60,036 bases of DNA from assembly GCF_032854445.1 (NCBI RefSeq), contig NW_027018192.1:1-60036 (forward strand), read 5' to 3'. The DNA is from Liolophura sinensis (Eukaryota > Mollusca > Polyplacophora > Chitonida > Chitonidae). Position 1 is the first letter of the stretch. Each line of letters starts with the position of its first letter. Below the pieces are notes generated by a model. It was not told the origin of the DNA. It saw only the letters and a list, made by a program, of their open reading frames with translations, and did not search any database. Positions 50,849 to 60,036 of the stretch are shown piece by piece. Made by a program: the position numbers and the translations under genes.

Positions 50849-53800
50849 CAGGCAAAAATCCAAAAGTGGAAAAACTGTTCCAATGCTGCTGGTAAGAGGC
50901 TAATCCGACGTATTTTTTGACGAGAAATCGAATGGTGCAAACCACGTTGCTCTCCGACCAATACTTTTGGCTGTAGCCACAAATGAATAATCATTGATGT
51001 CAAGATCACGTGCCCAGCAACGGCTCTTACTCCATGGAAACCAAGGAAATTTGCAATTTTTCAACAGCTGGAGATGCCTGGCCCAATTGCGCATCTTTTG
51101 GCACCTTATTGATGTGGGTCAGTGTTCAATTGTCCTTTTTACAGCGGACTGTATCAAGTACCTTGTGTTTTTTTTATATACAAATGGTGTGGTTTTTCTA
51201 CATGTAGATAAAGACATTGAGTTTGTCTTCGACTTAGAAGTAAGACATTTGCTGGGTGAGTTAAATGGGCTTGGCCCAAAGATTTGACGTCGTCTGGGCT
51301 ACCGAAGGGCACATAACTTATAATGAAAAGTTGAATATAGTAATGACCAGTCGCGATTGTACATAGTTAATGTAGCCGATTTCAATTAGAAAAAATACCA
51401 GGCAAAAATCCAAAAGTGGAAAAACTGTTCCAATGCTGCTGGTAAGAGGCTAATCCGACGTATTTTTTGACGAGAAATCGAATGGTGCAAACCGCGTTGC
51501 TCTCCGACCAATACTTTTGGCTGTAGCCACAAATGAATAATCATTGATGTCAAGATCACGTGCCCAGCAACGGCTCTTACTCCATGGAAACCAAGGAAAT
51601 TTGCAATTTTTCAACAGCTGGAGATGCCTGGCCCAATTGCGCATCTTTTGGCACCTTATTGATGTGGGTCAGTGTTCAATTGTCCTTTTTACAGCGGACT
51701 GTATCAAGTACCTTGTGTTTTTTTTATATACAAATGGTGTGGTTTTTCTACATGTAGATAAAGACATTGAGTTTGTCTTCGACTTAGAAGTAAGACATTT
51801 GCTGGGTGAGTTAAATGGGCTTGGCCCAAAGATTTGACGTCGTCTGGGCTACCGAAGGGCACATAACTTATAATGAAAAGTTGAATATAGTAATGACCAG
51901 TCGCGATTGTACATAGTTAATGTAGCCGATTTCAATTAGAAAAAATACCAGGCAAAAATCCAAAAGTGGAAAAACTGTTCCAATGCTGCTGGTAAGAGGC
52001 TAATCCGACGTATTTTTTGACGAGAAATCGAATGGTGCAAACCGCGTTGCTCTCCGACCAATACTTTTGGCTGTAGCCACAAATGAATAATCATTGATGT
52101 CAAGATCACGTGCCCAGCAACGGCTCTTACTCCATGGAAACCAAGGAAATTTGCAATTTTTCAACAGCTGGAGATGCCTGGCCCAATTGCGCATCTTTTG
52201 GCACCTTATTGATGTGGGTCAGTGTTCAATTGTCCTTTTTACAGCGGACTGTATCAAGTACCTTGTGTTTTTTTTATATACAAATGGTGTGGTTTTTCTA
52301 CATGTAGATAAAGACTTTGAGTTTGTCTTCGACTTAGAAGTAAGACATTTGCTGGGTGAGTTAAATGGGCTTGGCCCAAAGATTTGACGTCGTCTGGGCT
52401 ACCGAAGGGCACATAACTTATAATGAAAAGTTGAATATAGTAATGACCAGTCGCGATTGTACATAGTTAATGTAGCCGAAATCAGTTAGCAAAAAGACCA
52501 GGCAAAAATCCAAAAGTAGAAAAACTGTTCCAATGCTGCTGGTAAGAGGCTAATCCGACGTATTTTTTGACGAGAAATCGAATGGTGCAAACCGCGTTGC
52601 TCTCCGACCAATACTTTTGGCTGTAGCCACAAATGAATAATCATTGATGTCAAGATCACGTGCCCAGCAACGGCTCTTACTCCATGGAAACCAAGGAAAT
52701 TTGCAATTTTTCAACAGCTGGAGATGCCTGGCCCAATTGCGCATCTTTTGGCACCTTATTGATGTGGGTCAGTGTTCAATTGTACTTTTTACAGCGGACT
52801 GTATCAAGTACCTTGTGTTTTTTTTATATACAAATGGTGTGGTTTTTCTACATGTAGATAAAGACTTTGAGTTTGTCTTCGACTTAGAAGTAAGACATTT
52901 GCTGGGTGAGTTAAATGGGCTTGGCCCAAAGATTTGACGTCGTCTGGGCTACCGAAGGGCACATAACTTATAATGAAAAGTTGAATATAGTAATGACCAG
53001 TCGCGATTGTACATAGTTAATGTAGCCGAAATCAGTTAGCAAAAAGACCAGGCAAAAATCCAAAAGTAGAAAAACTGTTCCAATGCTGCTGGTAAGAGGC
53101 TAATCCGACGTATTTTTTGACGAGAAATCGAATGGTGCAAACCGCGTTGCTCTCCGACCAATACTTTTGGCTGTAGCCACAAATGAATAATCATTGATGT
53201 CAAGATCACGTGCCCAGCAACGGCTCTTACTCCATGGAAACCAAGGAAATTTGCAATTTTTCAACAGCTGGAGATGCCTGGCCCAATTGCGCATCTTTTG
53301 GCACCTTATTGATGTGGGTCAGTGTTCAATTGTACTTTTTACAGCGGACTGTATCAAGTACCTTGTGTTTTTTTTATATACAAATGGTGTGGTTTTTCTA
53401 CATGTAGATAAAGACATTGAGTTTGTCTTCGACTTAGAAGTAAGACATTTGCTGGGTGAGTTAAATGGGCTTGGCCCAAAGATTTGACGTCGTCTGGGCT
53501 ACCGAAGGGCACATAACTTATAATGAAAAGTTGAATATAGTAATGACCAGTCGCGATTGTACATAGTTAATGTAGCCGATTTCAATTAGAAAAAATAACA
53601 GGCAAAAATCCAAAAGTGGAAAAACTGTTCCAATGCTGCTGGTAAGAGGCTAATCCGACGTATTTTTTGACGAGAAATCGAATGGTGCAAACCGCGTTGC
53701 TCTCCGACCAATACTTTTGGCTGTAGCCACAAATGAATAATCATTGATGTCAAGATCACGTGCCCAGCAACGGCTCTTACTCCATGGAAACCAAGGAAAT

Positions 53801-56800
53801 TTGCAATTTTTCAACAGCTGGAGATGCCTGGCCCAATTGCGCATCTTTTGGCACCTTATTGATGTGGGTCAGTGTTCAATTGTACTTTTTACAGCGGACT
53901 GTATCAAGTACCTTGTGTTTTTTTTATATACAAATGGTGTGGTTTTTCTACATGTAGATAAAGACTTTGAGTTTGTCTTCGACTTAGAAGTAAGACATTT
54001 GCTGGGTGAGTTAAATGGGCTTGGCCCAAAGATTTGACGTCGTCTGGGCTACCGAAGGGCACATAACTTATAATGAAAAGTTGAATATAGTAATGACCAG
54101 TCGCGATTGTACATAGTTAATGTAGCCGAAATCAGTTAGCAAAAAGACCAGGCAAAAATCCAAAAGTAGAAAAACTGTTCCAATGCTGCTGGTAAGAGGC
54201 TAATCCGACGTATTTTTTGACGAGAAATCGAATGGTGCAAACCACGTTGCTCTCCGACCAATACTTTTGGCTGTAGCCACAAATGAATAATCATTGATGT
54301 CAAGATCACGTGCCCAGCAACGGCTCTTACTCCATGGAAACCAAGGAAATTTGCAATTTTTCAACAGCTGGAGATGCCTGGCCCAATTGCGCATCTTTTG
54401 GCACCTTATTGATGTGGGTCAGTGTTCAATTGTCCTTTTTACAGCGGACTGTATCAAGTACCTTGTGTTTTTTTTATATACAAATGGTGTGGTTTTTCTA
54501 CATGTAGATAAAGACATTGAGTTTGTCTTCGACTTAGAAGTAAGACATTTGCTGGGTGAGTTAAATGGGCTTGGCCCAAAGATTTGACGTCGTCTGGGCT
54601 ACCGAAGGGCACATAACTTATAATGAAAAGTTGAATATAGTAATGATGAGTCGCGATTGTACATAGTTAATGTAGCCGATTTCAATTAGAAAAAATACCA
54701 GGCAAAAATCCAAAAGTGGAAAAACTGTTCCAATGCTGCTGGTAAGAGGCTAATCCGACGTATTTTTTGACGAGAAATCGAATGGTGCAAACCGCGTTGC
54801 TCTCCGACCAATACTTTTGGCTGTAGCCACAAATGAATAATCATTGATGTCAAGATCACGTGCCCAGCAACGGCTCTTACTCCATGGAAACCAAGGAAAT
54901 TTGCAATTTTTCAACAGCTGGAGATGCCTGGCCCAATTGCGCATCTTTTGGCACCTTATTGATGTGGGTCAGTGTTCAATTGTCCTTTTTACAGCGGACT
55001 GTATCAAGTACCTTGTGTTTTTTTTATATACAAATGGTGTGGTTTTTCTACATGTAGATAAAGACTTTGAGTTTGTCTTCGACTTAGAAGTAAGACATTT
55101 GCTGGGTGAGTTAAATGGGCTTGGCCCAAAGATTTGACGTCGTCTGGGCTACCGAAGGGCACATAACTTATAATGAAAAGTTGAATATAGTAATGACCAG
55201 TCGCGATTGTACATAGTTAATGTAGCCGAAATCAGTTAGCAAAAAGACCAGGCAAAAATCCAAAAGTAGAAAAACTGTTCCAATGCTGCTGGTAAGAGGC
55301 TAATCCGACGTATTTTTTGACGAGAAATCGAATGGTGCAAACCGCGTTGCTCTCCGACCAATACCTTTGGCTGTAGCCACAAATGAATAATCATTGATGT
55401 CAAGATCACGTGCCCAGCAACGGCTCTTACTCCATGGAAACCAAGGAAATTTGCAATTTTTCAACAGCTGGAGATGCCTGACCCAATTGCGCATCTTTTG
55501 GCACCTTATTGATGTGGGTCAGTGTTCAATTGTACTTTTTACAGCGGACTGTATCAAGTACCTTGTGTTTTTTTTATATACAAATGGTGTGGTTTTTCTA
55601 CATGTAGATAAAGACATTGAGTTTGTCTTCGACTTAGAAGTAAGACAACTGCTGGGTGAGTTAAATGGGCTTGGCCCAAAGATTTGACGTCGTCTGGGCT
55701 ACCGAAGGGCACATAACTTATAATGAAAAGTTGAATATAGTAATGACCAGTCGCGATTGTACATAGTTAATGTAGCCGATTTCAATTCGCAAAAGACCAG
55801 GCAAAAATCCAAAAGTAGAAAAACTGTTCCAATGCTGCTGGTAAGAGGCTAATCCGACGTATTTTTTGACGAGAAATCGAATGGTGCAAACCGCGTTGCT
55901 CTCCGACCAATACTTTTGGCTGTAGCCACAAATGAATAATCATTGATGTCAAGATCACGTGCCCAGCAACGGCTCTTACTCCATGGAAACCAAGGAAATT
56001 TGCAATTTTTCAACAGCTGGAGATGCCTGGCCCAATTGCGCATCTTTATGTGGGTCAGTGTTCAATTGTACTTTTTACAGCGGACTGTATCAAGTACCTT
56101 GTGTTTTTTTTATATACAAATGGTGTGGTTTTTCTACATGTAGATAAAGACTTTGAGTTTGTCTTCGACTTAGAAGTAAGACATTTGCTGGGTGAGTTAA
56201 ATGGGCTTGGCCCAAAGATTTGACGTCGTCTGGGCTACCGAAGGGCACATAACTTATAATGAAAAGTTGAATATAGTAAATGACCAGTCGCGATTGTACA
56301 TAGTTAATGTAGCCGAAATCAGTTAGCAAAAAGACCAGGCAAAAATCCAAAAGTAGAAAAACTGTTCCAATGCTGCTGGTAAGAGGCTAATCCGACGTAT
56401 TTTTTGACGAGAAATCGAATGGTGCAAACCCGCGTTGCTCTCCGACCAATACTTTTGGCTGTAGCCACAAATGAATAATCATTGATGTCAAGATCACGTG
56501 CCCAGCAACGGCTCTTACTCCATGGAAACCAAGGAAATTTGCAATTTTTCAACAGCTGGAGATGCCTGGCCCAATTGCGCATCTTTTGGCACCTTATTGA
56601 TGTGGGTCAGTGTTCAATTGTACTTTTTACAGCGGACTGTATCAAGTACCTTGTGTTTTTTTTATATACAAATGGTGTGGTTTTTCTACATGTAGATAAA
56701 GACATTGAGTTTGTCTTCGACTTAGAAGTAAGACATTTGCTGGGTGAGTTAAATGGGCTTGGCCCAAAGAATTTGACGTCGTCTGGGCTACCGAAGGGCA

Positions 56801-57998
56801 CATAACTTATAATGAAAAAGTTGAATATAGTAATGACCAGTCGCGATTGTACATAGTTAATGTAGCCGATTTCAATTAGAAAAAATACCAGGCAAAAATC
56901 CAAAAGTGGAAAAACTGTTCTAATGCTGCTGGTAAGAGGCTAATCCGACGTATTTTTTGACGAGAAATCGAATGGTGCAAACCGCGTTGCTCTCCGACCA
57001 ATACTTTTGGCTGTAGCCACAAATGAATAATCATTGATGTCAAGATCACGTGCCCAGCAACGGCTCTTACTCCATGGAAACCAAGGAAATTTGCAATTTT
57101 TCAACAGCTGGAGATGCCTGGCCCAATTGCGCATCTTTTGGCACCTTATTGATGTGGGTCAGTGTTCAATTGTACTTTTTACAGCGGACTGTATCAAGTA
57201 CCTTGTGTTTTTTTTTATATACAAATGGTTGTGGTTTTTCTACATGTAGATAAAGACATTGAGTTTGGTCTTCGACTTAGAAGTAAGACATTTGCTGGGT
57301 GAGTTAAATGGGCTTGGCCCAAAGATTTGACGTCGTCTGGGCTACCGAAGGGCACATAACTTATAATGAAAAGTTGAACTATAGTAATGACCAGTCGCGA
57401 TTGTACATAGTTAATGTAGCCGATTTCAATTAGAAAAAATACCAGGCAAAAATCCAAAAGTGGAAAAAACTGTTCCAATGCTGCTGGTAAGAAGCTAATC
57501 CGACGTATTTTTTGACGAGAAATCGAAATGGTGTAAACCGCGTTGCTCTCCGACCAATACTGTTGGCTGTAGCCACAAATGAATAATCATTGATGTCAAG
57601 ATCACCGTGCCCAGCAACGGCTCTTACTCCATGGAAACCAAGGAAATTTGCAATTTTTCAACAGCTGGAGATGCCTGGCCCAATTGCGCATCTTTTGGCA
57701 CCTTATTGATGTGGGTCAGTGTTCAATTGTACTTTTTTACAGCGGACTGTATCAAGTACCCTTGTGTTTTTTTTTATATACAAATGGTGTGGTTTTTCTA
57801 CATGTAGATAAAGACATTGAGTTAGTCTTCGACTTAGAAGTAAGACAACTGCTGGGTGAGTTAAGTGGGCTTGGCCCAAAGATTTGACGTCGTCTGGGCT
57901 ACCGAAGGGCACATAACTTATAATGAAAAGTTGAATATAGTAATGACCAGTCGCGATTGTACATAGTTAGTGTAGCCGATTTCAATTAGCAAAAAGAC

Positions 57999-58552
57999 CA
58001 GGCAAAAATCTAAAAGTGGAAAAAACTGTTCCAATGCTGCTGGTAAGAGGCTAATCCGACGTATTTTTTGACGAGAAATCGAATGGTGCAAACCGCGTTG
58101 CTCTCCGACCAATACTGTTGGCTGTAGCCACAAATGAATAATCATTGATATCAAGATCACGTGCCCAGCAACTGCTCTTACTCCATGGAACCAAGGAAAT
58201 TTGGCAATTTTTTCAACAGCTGGAGATGCCTGGCCCAATTGCGCATCTTTTGGCACCTTATTGATGTGGGTCAGTGTTAAATTGTACTTTTTACAACGGA
58301 CTGTACTCAAGTACCTTGTGTTTTTTTTTATATACAAATGGTTTGGTTTTCTACATGTAGATAAAGACATTGAGTTTGTCTTCGACTTAGAAGTAAGGAC
58401 ATTTGCTGGGTGAGTTAAATGGGCTTGGCCCAAAGATTTGACGTCGTCTGGGCTACCGAAGGGCACATAACTTATAATGAAAAGTTGAATATAGTAATGA
58501 CCAGTCGCGATTGTACATAGTTAATGTAGCCGATTTCAATTAGAAAAAATAC
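57999..58552 (+). repeat. Variant satellite monomer X, copy 3
   Basis: Has the same markers, 7,699 bp (14 monomers) after copy 2. As before copy 2, the preceding monomer has GTTAAGTGGG and is followed by GTTAGTGTAGCC. Several extra single bases are present. Confidence 0.9.
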
Positions 58553-60036
58553 CAGGCAAAAATCCAAAAAGTGGAAAAACTGTTCCAATGCTGCTGGTAA
58601 GAGGCTAATCCGACGTATTTTTTTGACGAGAAATCGAATGGTGCAAACCACGTTGCTCTCCGACCAATACTTTTGGCTGTAAGCCACAAATGAATAATCA
58701 TTGATGTCAAGATCACGTGCCCAGCAACGGCTCTTACTCCCATGGAAACCAAGGAAATTTGCAATTTTTCAACAGCTGGAGATGCCTGGCCCCAATTGCG
58801 CATCTTTTGGCACCTTATTGATGTGGGTCAGTGTTCAATTGTCCTTTTTACAGCGGACTGTATCAAGTACCTTGTGTTTTTGTTTATATACAAATGGTGT
58901 GGTTTTTTCTACATGTAGATAAAGACATTGAGTTTGTCTTCGACTTAGAAGTAAGACATTTGCTGGGTGAGTTAAATGGGCTTGGCCCAAAGATTTGACG
59001 TCGTCTGGGCTACCGAAGGGCACATAACTTATAATGAAAAAGTTGAATATAGTAATGACCAGTCGCGATTGTACATAGTTAATGTAGCCGATTTCAATTA
59101 GAAAAAATACCAGGCAAAAATCCAAAAGTGGAGAAAAAACTGTTCCAATGCTGCTGGTAAGAGGCTAATCCGACGTATTTTTTGACGAGAAATCGAATGG
59201 TGCAAACCGCGTTGCTCTCCGACCAATACTTTTGGCTGTAGCCACAAAATGAATAATCATTGATGTCAAGATCACGTGCCCAGCAACGGCTCTTACTCCA
59301 TGGAAACCAAGGGAAATTTGCAATTTTTTCAACAGCTGGAGATGCCTGGCCCAATGTGCGCATCTTTTGGCACCTTATTGATGTGGTGTCAGTGTTCAAT
59401 TGTCCTTTTTACAGCGGACTGTATCAAGTACCTTGTGTTTTTTTTTATATACAAATGGTGTGGTTTTTCTACATGTAGATAAAGACATTGAGTTTGTCTT
59501 CGACTTAGAAGTAAGACATTTGCTGGGTGAGTTTAAATGGGCTTGGCCCAAAGATTTGACGTCGTCTGGGCTACCGAAGGGCACATAAACTTATAATGAA
59601 AAGTTGAATATAGTAATGACCAGTCGCGATTGTACATAGTTAATGTAGCCGATTTCAATTAGGAAAAAATACCAGGCAAAAATCCAAAAGTGGAAAAACT
59701 GTTCCAATGCTGCTGGTAAGAGGCTAATCCGACGTATTTTTTGACGAGAAATCGAATGGTGCAAACCGCGTTGCTCTCCGACCAATACTTTTGGCTGTAG
59801 CCACAAATGAATAATCATTGATGTCAAGATCACGTGCCCAGCAACGGCTCTTACTCCATGGAAACCAAGGAAATTTGCAATTTTTCAACAGCTGGAGATG
59901 CCTGGCCCAATTGCGCATCTTTTGGCACCTTATTTGATGTGGGTCAGTGTTCAATTGTCCTTTTTACAGCGGAACTGTATCAAGTACCCTTGTGTTTTTT
60001 TATATACAAATGGTGTGGTTTTTTCTACATGTAGAT

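Larger units (their letters stand above)
36556..60036 (+). repeat. Right tandem array, 550-bp satellite
   Basis: Forty-three occurrences of the TGCTGGTAAGAGGCTAATCC landmark (a few with one-base changes) recur about every 550 bp in one orientation, and the array continues past the window. Monomers differ at a few diagnostic places: the boundary (TTCAATTAGAAAAAATACC, TTCAATTAGCAAAAAGACC, ATCAGTTAGCAAAAAGACC or TTCAATTCGCAAAAAGACC), GTGG/GTAG, TGTCCTTTT/TGTACTTTT, GACATTGAG/GACTTTGAG and GACATTTGC/GACAACTGC. Because 550 is not a multiple of three, no frame stays open across monomers; each carries the same short accidental frames on both strands. I do not recognise the satellite family. Confidence 0.97.

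Noticed and set aside
52327-52343. CENP-B box in the 550-bp satellite
   Set aside because: CTTCGACTTAGAAGTA has the TTCG and A positions, but AGTA stands where CGGG is required.
52094-52387. Forward 97-codon frame repeated in many monomers
   Set aside because: It recurs with the satellite, overlaps equally open frames on the other strand, and monomer differences include replacement changes. No recognisable domain.
57918-58466. Reverse-strand open frame of 182 codons, the longest in the window
   Set aside because: It spans parts of the 550-bp satellite and exists only because single-base indels shift frames in this low-accuracy part. Clean monomers have stops in the same stretch.
1-60036. 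Telomeric repeats, rRNA genes or intact tRNA genes
   Set aside because: No runs of TTAGGG-type repeats and no recognisable rRNA segments. The tRNA-like pieces lack a full cloverleaf.

Overview
The window contains no gene that I can support. It is almost entirely tandem repeat DNA: two unrelated satellite-like arrays meeting at about position 36,556. The large tandem units, long (TAA)n tracts, A-runs and lack of coding sequence point to heterochromatin of a eukaryotic nuclear genome. I would guess a marine invertebrate or similar animal, but no sequence here fixes the species. The open reading frames are short and recur with the repeat period. Many contain runs of Ile, Leu or Tyr, which are just the reverse strand of (TAA)n. 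I treat them as by-products of the repeats.

Left array (1-36,555): 26 complete units and one partial unit, 1.27-1.69 kb each, all in the same orientation. Each unit has (i) a nearly invariant palindrome-rich core of about 60 bp; (ii) a body of about 1 kb carrying a long inverted repeat and a GAAA-loop hairpin; (iii) a 195-bp stretch packed with motifs resembling animal promoter sites (CRE palindrome, CCAAT, ETS, YY1 and CACGTG); (iv) one of three tail variants; and (v) an A-run followed by (TAA)n. In 14 units the (TAA)n tract also holds 1-5 copies of a GC-rich perfect hairpin with BamHI-type palindromes in its arms (28 copies in all). Unit subfamilies recur in pairs (for example 4-5, 16-17 and 18-19), so the array grew by multi-unit duplication and exchange. 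Three units (9, 11, 22) carry a different sequence starting immediately after the core.

Right array (36,556-60,036, running off the window): 43 monomers of a 550-bp satellite in one orientation. Diagnostic variants show nested higher-order repeats of two, three and four monomers. A distinctive monomer recurs 17 and then 14 monomers apart. The junction between the arrays lies in six adenines directly after the last hairpin.

Sequence quality looks uneven. Period lengths are exact (549/550 bp) from about 47.6 to 55.3 kb, shorter or variable to the left, and longer (553-560 bp) near the right end. The first 5.6 kb is a near-identical 2.7-kb duplication differing largely by indels. Some small differences may therefore be long-read consensus errors. 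The most interesting candidates are the hairpin elements housed in the (TAA)n tracts, the invariant core, and the repeated promoter-like motif cluster.
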